Source: an uncultured Bacilli bacterium (lineage in GTDB: Bacteria; Bacillota_I; Bacilli_A; RF39; UBA660). From it: a stretch of 14,056 nucleotides of DNA. The notes under the pieces were generated by a model, which had not been told where the DNA came from, did not search any database, and was given only the letters and a program-made list of their open reading frames with translations. Shown here piece after piece: positions 1 to 6,442 of this stretch (the first letter of the stretch is position 1; the number at the start of each line of letters is the position of its first letter). The translations under genes and the position numbers were made by a program. Location of the stretch: assembly GCA_947595415.1 (NCBI GenBank), contig CANQER010000017.1:1-14056 (forward strand), in the 5' to 3' direction.

Positions 1-626
1 GGACAAGAAATGGGATCTGTGCTCTTCAAATGGATATTAAAATTAAAGGTATTACAAAACAAATTTTAAAAGAAGCTTTAGATCAAGCCAAAATAGCTCG
101 TATGCAAATACTAGATGTAATTGAAGCTCAAATTAAAGAACCTCGTAAGGAAGTAAGTAAATATGCTCCAAAGACTATGACATTTATGATTAATCCAGAC
201 AAAATTAAAGATGTTATAGGTCGTGGAGGAGAAATGATTACTAAAATTATTTTGGAAGCTTCTAATGTTAAACTAGTAACTGATACTAACGCAGTTAAAG
301 TTGATTTAGAAGATAGTGGTAAGGTAATCATCTACCATACTGATCAAGATATAATCAATCGTACAGCTGAAATGATTAAAGATGTTGTTCGTGAAGTTGA
401 AGATGGTAAAATTTATACAGGTAAAGTTGTAAAAGTTGAAGATTTTGGCTGCTTTGTTGAATTGTGGCCTGGTTGTGAAGGTTTAGTTCATGTATCGCAT
501 CTAGACAAAAATCGTGTTGAAAAACCAAGTGATATTGTAAAAGTTGGGGATGAAATTATTGTAAAATCTCTAGGTTATGATAAACGTGGTAGATTAAACT
601 TATCAAGAAAAGAGGCTATTAAATAA
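1..626 (+). CDS. pnp: Polyribonucleotide nucleotidyltransferase (PNPase), C-terminal part
   Basis: This is the 3' end of a gene entering from the left edge; the frame is open from base 3, so the methionine at base 30 is internal. PNPase degrades RNA 3' to 5' using phosphate, releasing nucleoside diphosphates, in the cytoplasm. Visible parts in order are the end of the second RNase PH domain (GICALQMDIKIKG), the linker helices, a KH domain with the IGRGGEMI loop of the GxxG type, and an S1 RNA-binding domain (GKVVKVEDFGCFVELWPG through GRLNLSRK). The protein ends soon after S1, without the long acidic tail seen in some relatives. Its TAA overlaps the ATG of the next gene by one base, so the two are probably co-transcribed. 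The catalytic core lies outside the window. Identity is very secure. Confidence 0.97.
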   Translation, partial: TRNGICALQMDIKIKGITKQILKEALDQAKIARMQILDVIEAQIKEPRKEVSKYAPKTMTFMINPDKIKDVIGRGGEMITKIILEASNVKLVTDTNAVKVDLEDSGKVIIYHTDQDIINRTAEMIKDVVREVEDGKIYTGKVVKVEDFGCFVELWPGCEGLVHVSHLDKNRVEKPSDIVKVGDEIIVKSLGYDKRGRLNLSRKEAIK

Positions 627-1114
627 TGTTTGAAGAACTTAAAATTGAAGATTTAAGTTTTAATCCTTTTACTAAATTAAAAAACGATTGGTGCTTAATA
701 GCAGCAGGTGATAAAGATAACTACAATGTTATGACTGCATCTTGGGGTGGATTTGGTATACTTTGGAATGAAGAGGTTTTAACTATTTATGTAAGACCTT
801 CTCGTTATACTAATAGTTTTTTAACTAATAATGATTATTTTACTATATCTTTTCTAGATGATCATAAAAAAGAGTTAGCTTATATTGGTAGTGTATCAGG
901 AAAAGATGTTGATAAAATAAGTAAAGTTAATTTTAATCCTATATTTGAAGAAAATGGTATTTATTTTAAAGAATCAAAATTAGTATTTGTAGTAGAAAAA
1001 ATCCATCACCAACCACTAACAAACGTCCAAAAAGATTATAAAAAAAATTATGAAAGTGATGATTGTCATATAATCTATATTGGAAAGATAAAAAAGATTT
1101 TAAAAAAGGTATAA
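626..1114 (+). CDS. Flavin reductase family protein
   Basis: A 162-residue protein with the flavin-reductase-like split-barrel fold, which binds FMN. Recognisable segments are the N-terminal NPFTKLKNDWCLIAAGD, the VMTASWGGFGILW stretch, VRPSRYTNSFL and the DYFTISFLDDHKKEL block that usually surrounds the flavin. Family members reduce free flavin with NAD(P)H or act as small FMN proteins; the exact substrate cannot be read from sequence. It starts in a TAATG overlap with pnp, with an AAAGAGG-like ribosome site in the end of pnp, and is followed by a terminator, so it is the last gene of that unit. It might supply reduced flavin, and a flavin-transferase gene lies about 3.5 kb downstream, but no physical link between them is visible. 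Confidence 0.85.
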   Translation: MFEELKIEDLSFNPFTKLKNDWCLIAAGDKDNYNVMTASWGGFGILWNEEVLTIYVRPSRYTNSFLTNNDYFTISFLDDHKKELAYIGSVSGKDVDKISKVNFNPIFEENGIYFKESKLVFVVEKIHHQPLTNVQKDYKKNYESDDCHIIYIGKIKKILKKV

Positions 1115-1160
1115 ATTATAAAAACAAGCATATAATAGTAGTGTATTATTAATTTAATAC

Positions 1161-1197
1161 AAAAGAAAACTCATAGTGTTATGGTTTTCTTTTTTTT
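1161..1197 (+). terminator. Rho-independent terminator after the flavin reductase gene
   Basis: AAAAGAAAAC at 1161-1170 pairs with GTTTTCTTTT at 1184-1193, plus a T-G pair, around a loop of about 12 bases, and runs into a T tract. An additional small inverted repeat (TGTATTA/TAATACA, 1142-1161) lies just before it. Confidence 0.8.
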
Positions 1198-1205
1198 GTA
1201 ATTTA

Positions 1206-1214
1206 TGATATAAT
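1206..1214 (+). promoter_or_regulatory. Extended -10 promoter for mutL
   Basis: TGA followed by a perfect TATAAT (1209-1214) makes an extended -10 element. No good -35 hexamer is present, as is common for TGN promoters. It sits directly behind the upstream terminator. It also shows that an ATG at 1213 is not the mutL start, since that ATG overlaps the -10 box. Confidence 0.7.
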
Positions 1215-1239
1215 GTTAGTTGTTATAAAAGGTGATAAA

Positions 1240-2982
1240 ATGGGTAAGATAAAAATAATGGATGAACTACTAGCTAATAAAATCGCAGCTGGAGAGGTTG
1301 TAGAAAGATGTGCTTCAGTTGTAAAAGAGTTAGTAGAAAATAGTATTGATGCCAAAAGTAGTGAAATTAAAATTGAGTTAATAGAAGCAGGTACTAAACA
1401 GATAATGGTTATTGATAATGGTATAGGAATGGATAAGGAAGATGCTGTTTTATCTTTTAGTCGTCATGCTACTAGTAAACTAAAAAACGAATATGATTTA
1501 TTTCATATAAGTACTTTAGGTTTTAGAGGTGAAGCTTTAGCTAGTATTGCTAGTGTAAGTGATATTGTTTTAGAAACCTCAACTGGTAGTGTAGGAACTA
1601 AAATAACTTTAAAAGGTGGTAAAATTGAAGAAGTTACTCATTCATCTGCTCGTACTGGTACAAAGATAGTTGTAAAAAATCTATTTTATAACACTCCAGC
1701 TAGATTAAAACATATGAAAAGTCTATATACAGAACTAGCGTCAATTACTGATTATGTAAACAAAATTGCTTTATCTCATCCAGATATCAAATTTGTTTTA
1801 ACAAACAACGATAACGTTCTTTTAAATACTAGTGGTGATAATAATCAATTAAAAACGATTAGAGATATCTATGGTATTAGTATTGCCAAAAAAATGATTG
1901 AAATTAAAGGTAGTAATGATGACTATGAAATTTCTGGTTATATTTCTCTACCAGAAGTTCATCGTTCAACTAGAAATTACATGACTTTACTTGTAAATGG
2001 TAGGGTAGTTAGAAATATGGAATTAAACAAAACCATTAACGATAGTTATCATTCTTATAAACCTGATAATCGTTACCCTATAACTGTTATTAATCTAACA
2101 GTTGATCCAACAATTATCGATGTAAATATTCATCCTACTAAAATGGATATTAAGTTTAGTAAACTAGAAGAGTTAAAACAACTTATAAGTAAAATTATTA
2201 GGGAAGCTATTTCTAAAAAAACATTAATACCTACTTTAGATTTACCTAAAAATGAAGAAGTTAAACCTAAAACAACTTACGAAAACTTAAAATTAGATTT
2301 TGATTCTGTTAGAGATAACGAGGTTAGCTATGAAGAAGTAGTTAATGATGATTTTATTTATGATACTAATTTAGATAACTCTAAAGATAAACCTAAATTT
2401 CCTAAATTATATCCTGTAGGATTAGTTCATGGGACTTATATTGTTTGTCAAAACGAAGATGGTATGTATTTAATTGATCAACATGCTGCCAAAGAAAGAG
2501 TTAATTATGAAATCTATAAAAATAAATTAGCTAATCCTAGTGATAAAATAACAGATTTACTTTTTCCTATCACAATGGAACTTTCTAATGCTGATTATAT
2601 TGTCTTAAAACAAAATTTAGACATTTTAACTAATATGGGATTAAAAGTAGAAGAGTTTGGAATTAACTCAATTATTATAAAGGCTCATCCTACTTGGTTA
2701 CCTGAAGGTAGACAAACAGAGGCTATAAAAAAGATTGTGGATTTAGTAGTTCATATTGAAAAAGATTTTAATATTGAAAAATTTAATGATTCTTTAGCTG
2801 CTTTATTAGCTTGTAAGATGTCTATTAAAGCAAATACTAATATTACCATGTCTGAAATGGAAAGTTTGATTGCTGATTTAAGTAAGTGTGATAATCCTTT
2901 TAATTGTCCTCATGGAAGACCTACTATTATAACGTTTACGAATTATGAACTAGAAAAATTATTTAAAAGGAGTGGATTTTAA
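1240..2982 (+). CDS. mutL: DNA mismatch repair protein MutL
   Basis: A 580-residue MutL, which links MutS mismatch recognition to strand incision and repair. The N-terminal GHKL ATPase is complete: KELVENSIDA with the catalytic Glu near residue 30, DNGIGM, HATSK, TLGFRGEALASIASVS and KNLFYNTPARLK. A variable linker follows. The C-terminal domain carries the endonuclease motif DQHAAKERVNYE (from about residue 413) and CPHGRP (Cys about 556), so this is a nicking MutL as in Bacilli, not the E. coli type. One conserved position is changed: ERCASVV where ERPASVV is usual. I chose the ATG at 1240 because AAAGGTG lies 5 bases ahead and family proteins begin here; an in-frame ATG at 1213 lies inside the promoter. 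It overlaps the next gene by one base. mutS is not in the window. Confidence 0.96.
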   Translation: MGKIKIMDELLANKIAAGEVVERCASVVKELVENSIDAKSSEIKIELIEAGTKQIMVIDNGIGMDKEDAVLSFSRHATSKLKNEYDLFHISTLGFRGEALASIASVSDIVLETSTGSVGTKITLKGGKIEEVTHSSARTGTKIVVKNLFYNTPARLKHMKSLYTELASITDYVNKIALSHPDIKFVLTNNDNVLLNTSGDNNQLKTIRDIYGISIAKKMIEIKGSNDDYEISGYISLPEVHRSTRNYMTLLVNGRVVRNMELNKTINDSYHSYKPDNRYPITVINLTVDPTIIDVNIHPTKMDIKFSKLEELKQLISKIIREAISKKTLIPTLDLPKNEEVKPKTTYENLKLDFDSVRDNEVSYEEVVNDDFIYDTNLDNSKDKPKFPKLYPVGLVHGTYIVCQNEDGMYLIDQHAAKERVNYEIYKNKLANPSDKITDLLFPITMELSNADYIVLKQNLDILTNMGLKVEEFGINSIIIKAHPTWLPEGRQTEAIKKIVDLVVHIEKDFNIEKFNDSLAALLACKMSIKANTNITMSEMESLIADLSKCDNPFNCPHGRPTIITFTNYELEKLFKRSGF

Positions 2983-3518
2983 TGGATATTAAAACGATAC
3001 CTGGTAATGAAGAAATTCTTAGAACACGTTGTGAAGAAGTTATAAATCCTAAAGATTATGAAGAAGATGTTAAAAAAATAATAGATTATTGTCTTACCAA
3101 AAAGATTTATGCAGTAGCTGCTAATCAATTTGGTATTTTAAAACGTTTTATTGTTATTATTAATGATTTAGATAATGATGATAAAAAAATAGATGTTTAT
3201 TTTAATCCAGTTATTATAAAAATGGAAGGATTACAGTATTCATATGAAGGATGTGTAAGTTCTTCAAATATAATTGGTAAGGTAAGAAGACCATACTACA
3301 TTAGATTAGAAGCAATTGATCAAAATGGTAAGGATATTATAAAGGATATAGAAGGAATGGAAGCTATTGTTATAAGTCATCAAGTAGATCATTTAAATGG
3401 GATTATTTTTACTGATCGCGCAACTGATGTATATGATGTTTCAGAAGAAAAACAAATTGAGATAAAAAAAGAAGATCCTTATTTTGTAGAAAGTACAATT
3501 GGATTGTTTGAATATTAA
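2982..3518 (+). CDS. def: Peptide deformylase homologue with altered active-site motif
   Basis: A 178-residue protein of the peptide deformylase family, metalloenzymes that remove the formyl group from the N-terminal methionine of new proteins. Motif 1 is AVAANQFG (GxGxAAxQ type), motif 2 is EGCVS with metal ligand Cys91, and motif 3 is HQVDH (His133, Gln134, His137). The three metal ligands are kept, but the catalytic glutamate of HExDH is glutamine (codon CAA at 3381-3383). In characterised deformylases that Glu is the general acid/base, so activity may be low, shifted or absent. Translation is probably strong and coupled to mutL: AAAAGGAGTGG lies just ahead and the start overlaps the mutL stop by one base. 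Family identity is secure; deformylase activity is not. A second, canonical def elsewhere would be expected. Confidence 0.85.
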   Translation: MDIKTIPGNEEILRTRCEEVINPKDYEEDVKKIIDYCLTKKIYAVAANQFGILKRFIVIINDLDNDDKKIDVYFNPVIIKMEGLQYSYEGCVSSSNIIGKVRRPYYIRLEAIDQNGKDIIKDIEGMEAIVISHQVDHLNGIIFTDRATDVYDVSEEKQIEIKKEDPYFVESTIGLFEY

Positions 3519-3546
3519 AAAAAAGATTGAAAAGACAATCTTTTTT
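3517..3546. terminator. Bidirectional terminator between def and gerQ
   Basis: GATTG (3525-3529) and CAATC (3536-3540) form a stem with a six-base loop, extended by A8 on the left and T6 on the right to about 11 pairs. Read on the minus strand the same hairpin is followed by eight T, so it should end both convergent transcripts. The gerQ stop codon lies at its edge. Confidence 0.85.
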
Positions 3547-3898
3547 ACGTATTAGGTACAAATTCTGGACTATAATTGATTTTTTCATCAAATGTAATAA
3601 AATCAACGTAGATCATTAAAAGTAAAAACCATTTACCTGTTTTAGGATCACTTAAAATAATATGATCACGACCAGACTGTTCCACAATTCCTACAAATTC
3701 ACGATCACGAAATTCTACTGAATCTGGAAAAGTCATATGAACTCTAACTTGTTTACCCTTGTTAAGCCTAAGGATGTTTTCAATGTAAGATTGTTCTAAT
3801 GGTAAGTCAGATGCATAATTAGGTGCAATAGTTTGATTAGGCATAGGCTTATTATTAGAATATATAGGACTACCAGGGAAATTGTAATTGTTATTCAT
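3545..3898 (-). CDS. gerQ: Spore coat protein GerQ
   Basis: A 117-residue protein matching GerQ (YwdL), a spore coat/inner coat protein that in Bacillus subtilis is needed for the cortex-lytic enzyme CwlJ to work in germination and is cross-linked by transglutaminase. The N-terminal third is low-complexity and rich in Asn, Pro and Tyr. The conserved domain starts at LPLEQSYIENILRLNKGK and continues through HMTFPDSVEFRDREF, GIVEQSGRDHIILSDP and GKWFLLLMIYVDFITFDE. It is the only minus-strand gene in the window. GAAAGGA lies about 8 bases ahead of the ATG. It is convergent with def and divergent from pduL. Its presence is the best evidence that the organism makes spores. cwlJ is not seen here. 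Confidence 0.95.
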   Translation of the reverse strand: MNNNYNFPGSPIYSNNKPMPNQTIAPNYASDLPLEQSYIENILRLNKGKQVRVHMTFPDSVEFRDREFVGIVEQSGRDHIILSDPKTGKWFLLLMIYVDFITFDEKINYSPEFVPNT

Positions 3899-3937
3899 AA
3901 CATCAATCCTTTCTTTAAAATATATTAAATACTAAAT

Positions 3938-3964
3938 TAAAATATGACATCTTAAACTATACGT
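3938..3964 (-). promoter_or_regulatory. Possible mother-cell (sigma-K-like) promoter for gerQ
   Basis: On the minus strand CATATTTTA (3946 down to 3938) fits the sigma-K -10 pattern CATANNNTA, and an AC dinucleotide (3964-3963) lies 16 bases upstream, as in the sigma-K -35. This would give a leader of about 30 bases before gerQ. The patterns are short and the region is AT-rich, so chance is possible; a sigma-E site is the main alternative. Confidence 0.45.
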
Positions 3965-3972
3965 GTTATAAT
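3944..3972 (+). promoter_or_regulatory. Vegetative promoter for the pduL operon
   Basis: ATGACA (3944-3949, five of six matches to TTGACA), a 17-base spacer and a perfect TATAAT (3967-3972). It overlaps the gerQ promoter candidate on the other strand. The expected start point falls close to or within the AAGGAGG ribosome site (3977-3983), so the leader would be very short. Confidence 0.75.
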
Positions 3973-3988
3973 AAGTAAGGAGGTAGTT

Positions 3989-4552
3989 ATGAAAGTAAAA
4001 ATTGGTATATCTAATCATCACGTTCATTTAACCCAAAAAGATTTAGAAACCTTATTTGGTAGTGATTATAAATTAAATAAAATAGCTGATCTAAATCAAC
4101 CAGGTCAATTTGTAACAGATAGTTTTGTCTGTATCAAAACAGATAAAAGTACGATTGAAAAAGTAAGAGTTTTAGGTCCAGTAAGGAATTATACACAAAT
4201 TGAAATATCTAAAACAGATTCATACCACTTAGGAATAAATCCTCCTGTAAGAGATTCAGGGGATCTAGATGGTTCTGAAATTGTAACTTTAATTGGTCCT
4301 AAAGGACAAATAAAAACTAATGGTTGTATTATAGCTACAAGACATATTCATATTTTGATGGAAGATGCTATAAAATTAGGTCTTGATAAATACGATAAAG
4401 TATCAGTAAAAATAGGTAAAGAAAAAAGTTCTATTATTAATGATGTTCATATTAAAATAAGTGATAAGAGTTATTATGAAATGCATCTTGATACAGATGA
4501 TGCAAATGCTTGTTTACTTAAAAATGGTGATATAGGAGAAATAATAATTTAG
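3989..4552 (+). CDS. pduL: Phosphate propanoyltransferase / phosphotransacylase, PduL family
   Basis: A 187-residue PduL-type phosphotransacylase. The family interconverts acyl-CoA plus phosphate and acyl-phosphate plus CoA, in propanediol use or, in fermenters without Pta, in making acetyl phosphate for ATP via acetate kinase. Marks are GISNHHVHLT near the N-terminus (His11, His13), PPVRDSGDLDGSE, the second zinc-site motif ATRHIHI (His119, His121) and EMHLDTDDANA (His166) at the C-terminus. It begins directly at the catalytic domain with no N-terminal microcompartment-targeting extension, and no shell genes are nearby, so a free cytosolic role in acetate formation is more likely (inference). 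AAGGAGG lies 5 bases ahead of the ATG. The next gene starts on the base after its TAG, implying a shared transcript. Confidence 0.92.
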   Translation: MKVKIGISNHHVHLTQKDLETLFGSDYKLNKIADLNQPGQFVTDSFVCIKTDKSTIEKVRVLGPVRNYTQIEISKTDSYHLGINPPVRDSGDLDGSEIVTLIGPKGQIKTNGCIIATRHIHILMEDAIKLGLDKYDKVSVKIGKEKSSIINDVHIKISDKSYYEMHLDTDDANACLLKNGDIGEIII

Positions 4553-5524
4553 ATGAAAAAAGTTATAGTTGTTTTAACTGTTTTACTAATATTTTTAATA
4601 GGATTTTTGATCATAAATCATAATAAGTATTATAGTCGAAATCTATTTTATATGGATACTTATATCGATATTAAAATAAAAGCTAAAAATAAAAATCAAG
4701 CAGATAAAGTACTTGATAAAGTAGATAATATATTTCATGAATATCATATGTTAACAGATAGATATAATGGTTATATAGGTCTTATCAATGTCTATGAAAT
4801 AAACAACACTAAAAAGAAAGATAAATCTTTAAAAATAGATAAAAAACTATATGATTTAATAGATTATGGATTAAAGTTAAAAAGTAAAACAAATAATCTT
4901 TTAGATATAAATATAGGTTATGCTGTTGATGTATGGAAAAAGTATCGTGAAAAAGGTGAAGGAATTCCTAAATTAAGTGAGTTACAAAGTAATACTAATG
5001 ATATTGTTTTATTAGAAAATAATACTATTAAAAATAATCATCCTAATATTGATTTAGGTAGTATTACTAAGGGTTATGTAACTAAACTAGTAGGGGATTA
5101 TTTAAAAAGTGAAAAAATAGAAGATTTTATTATCAATGCTGGGGGTAATGTATTAGTAGGTAATAAAACAAATGGTTATAAAATAGGGGTTAAAAGTCCT
5201 AATGATAATGGTATTTTTAAAGTTTTAAAAGCTAATGATGTAGCTGTTGTAACAAGTGGTAGTTATGAAAGATACTATAAGTATAATGGTAAGTTATATC
5301 ATCATATAATTGATCCTGTTAGTTTGTTTCCTCCTAATTACATGAAAAGTGTTACTGTTATATGTAAAGATAGTAGTTTAGCTGATAGTTTATCTACGAC
5401 TTTGTTTTTAATGTCTATTGATGATGGCAAAGAGTTTATTAAAAAATACCAAGATGTTAATGTTATTTGGTATAGTAATGATGATAAAGTTATAACTACA
5501 GAGGGAATAAGTAAATATGAATAA
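4553..5524 (+). CDS. apbE: FAD:protein FMN transferase, ApbE family (FmnB-like)
   Basis: A 323-residue ApbE protein, which moves FMN from FAD onto a threonine or serine of a partner protein outside the membrane, using Mg2+. Seen in order: a hydrophobic N-terminal segment (about residues 3-22), FYMDTYIDI, VDVWKKYREKG, IDLGSITKGYV, FIINAGGNVLVGN, SGSYERYYKYNGKLYHHI, IIDPVS, and the Mg-binding region SLADSLSTTLFLM. Many homologues carry a lipobox Cys after the signal; none is present here, so the protein is probably held by its N-terminal membrane helix and faces outwards. It starts right after pduL and overlaps the next gene by 8 bases. Together with the next two genes it matches the fmnB-eetA-eetB core of extracytosolic flavin loci. 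No substrate protein with an FMN-binding domain is seen in the window. Confidence 0.93.
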   Translation: MKKVIVVLTVLLIFLIGFLIINHNKYYSRNLFYMDTYIDIKIKAKNKNQADKVLDKVDNIFHEYHMLTDRYNGYIGLINVYEINNTKKKDKSLKIDKKLYDLIDYGLKLKSKTNNLLDINIGYAVDVWKKYREKGEGIPKLSELQSNTNDIVLLENNTIKNNHPNIDLGSITKGYVTKLVGDYLKSEKIEDFIINAGGNVLVGNKTNGYKIGVKSPNDNGIFKVLKANDVAVVTSGSYERYYKYNGKLYHHIIDPVSLFPPNYMKSVTVICKDSSLADSLSTTLFLMSIDDGKEFIKKYQDVNVIWYSNDDKVITTEGISKYE

Positions 5525-5876
5525 ATATGATTTTATTTTAATTGGGGTTGTTTTATTTGTATTTATAGGTCTTACTATATTTATAAATTTTAATTCTAAA
5601 AGTGGTAATAAAGCTTTAGTATACTATGATAATAAACTTGTTTTAGAGGTTAATTTGGATCAAAAAAGACAGTTTTATAATGTCTTAGGTTATAATGGTA
5701 ATGTTGTAATTTTAAAGGAAAATGGGAAAATACGAGTAACAGAAGAAGTAAGTCCTTATCATATTTGTAGTAAACAAGGTTTTATATCTAAAACGTATGA
5801 AAGTATTGTATGTTTACCTAATAAAATTGTAATTAAAATAGAAGGAAAAAGTAATTTAGATGGGGTTATAGGATAA
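5517..5876 (+). CDS. NusG domain II-containing membrane protein (EetA-like)
   Basis: A 119-residue protein with one N-terminal membrane helix (about residues 5-23) and an extracytosolic domain of the NusG-domain-II family. The family pattern is visible as NVLGYNGNVVILKENGKIRV followed by SPYHIC and GFISKTYESIVCLPNKIVI. Two cysteines are kept (84 and 99); the position where relatives often have an additional Cys (SPCPxxxC) is Tyr81. Despite the name the family is not a transcription factor. It lies beside ApbE and Gx-transporter genes in many Bacillota and corresponds, to my knowledge, to EetA of the Listeria flavin-based extracellular electron transfer locus. Its biochemical role is not settled. 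It overlaps apbE by 8 bases and the next gene by 1, indicating translational coupling. Confidence 0.85.
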   Translation: MNKYDFILIGVVLFVFIGLTIFINFNSKSGNKALVYYDNKLVLEVNLDQKRQFYNVLGYNGNVVILKENGKIRVTEEVSPYHICSKQGFISKTYESIVCLPNKIVIKIEGKSNLDGVIG

Positions 5877-6382
5877 TGGAAATACAAAAATATACACGTT
5901 TAACACTTTTTATAGCTTTATCAGTAGTTTTAAATTTAGTTGAAAGTGTTATACCTTTTTTTAGTGGATTTATTCCTGGATTGAAGTTAGGTTTAGCTAA
6001 TATTGTGATATTACTTGTTTTATATGTATATAGTATGAAAGATGCTTTATATGTATCTGTTGTAAGAGTAATTTTAGTTGGAATTATTAGAACTGGTTTG
6101 TTTAGTATGGCTTTTTTCTTTAGTTTGGTTGGGGGTATTTTAAGTGTACTAACTATGGGTATAGCTAAGAAGACTAAGTTATCGATAATAGGGGTAAGTG
6201 TTATAGGTTCGATTTTTCATTCGATTGGTCAAATTTTAGTTGCGATTTTTATTTTAAATAGTTTTAATATTGTTTATTATTTACCTTTACTTATATTGTT
6301 TTCTATTCCAACAGGAATAGTAGTAGGGTTTATAACTAAAAGTTTGATTAAGTATTATAATCGTTATTTAGAAAATGATTAA
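5876..6382 (+). CDS. Gx transporter family protein (EetB-like; formerly heptaprenyl diphosphate synthase component I)
   Basis: A 168-residue integral membrane protein with about five hydrophobic helices. The start, IQKYTRLTLFIALSVVLNLV, followed by IPFFSGFIPGLKLGLANIV and VSVVRVILVGI, is typical of the Gx-transporter family, which resembles ECF substrate-binding subunits. Old annotations call it heptaprenyl diphosphate synthase component I, but it has no prenyl-transferase features. It is the usual partner of the NusG-II protein next door and corresponds to EetB in Listeria. In related loci the pair is linked to quinone or flavin electron transfer; the transported compound is unknown. No polyprenyl synthase or menaquinone gene follows here. 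The start overlaps the previous stop by one base, and an imperfect terminator follows. Confidence 0.85.
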   Translation: MEIQKYTRLTLFIALSVVLNLVESVIPFFSGFIPGLKLGLANIVILLVLYVYSMKDALYVSVVRVILVGIIRTGLFSMAFFFSLVGGILSVLTMGIAKKTKLSIIGVSVIGSIFHSIGQILVAIFILNSFNIVYYLPLLILFSIPTGIVVGFITKSLIKYYNRYLEND

Positions 6383-6390
6383 AAACAAAA

Positions 6391-6417
6391 GTTGCCAATT
6401 GTCGATTGGGCTTTTTT
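6391..6417 (+). terminator. Probable terminator after the flavin module
   Basis: GCCAAT (6394-6399) pairs with ATTGG-G-C (6405-6411) around a five-base loop, with one bulged G, followed by six T; flanking A and T runs can extend it. The stem is imperfect, so readthrough into the hydrolase gene is possible. Confidence 0.6.
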
Positions 6418-6442
6418 GTGTTATCATAATAGTGGTGGTGTT

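Noticed and set aside
128..331. Open reading frame on the minus strand within pnp
   Set aside because: It lies wholly opposite the KH/S1 coding region of pnp, has no ribosome site and no recognisable protein features.
1131..1197. Possible small RNA: TATAAT at 1131-1136, an inverted repeat and then the terminator
   Set aside because: There is no -35 or extended -10, and the inverted repeat is short and AT-only; the terminator is explained by the upstream gene.
1213..1239. Upstream in-frame ATG for mutL
   Set aside because: It overlaps the TATAAT box, so it cannot be on the transcript; the ATG at 1240 has a ribosome site and the conserved N-terminus.
3409..3606. Open reading frame on the minus strand overlapping the end of def and the end of gerQ
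   Set aside because: It crosses the bidirectional terminator and shadows two well-supported genes.
3989..4552. PduL as part of a bacterial microcompartment
   Set aside because: There is no N-terminal targeting extension and no shell or diol-use gene nearby.
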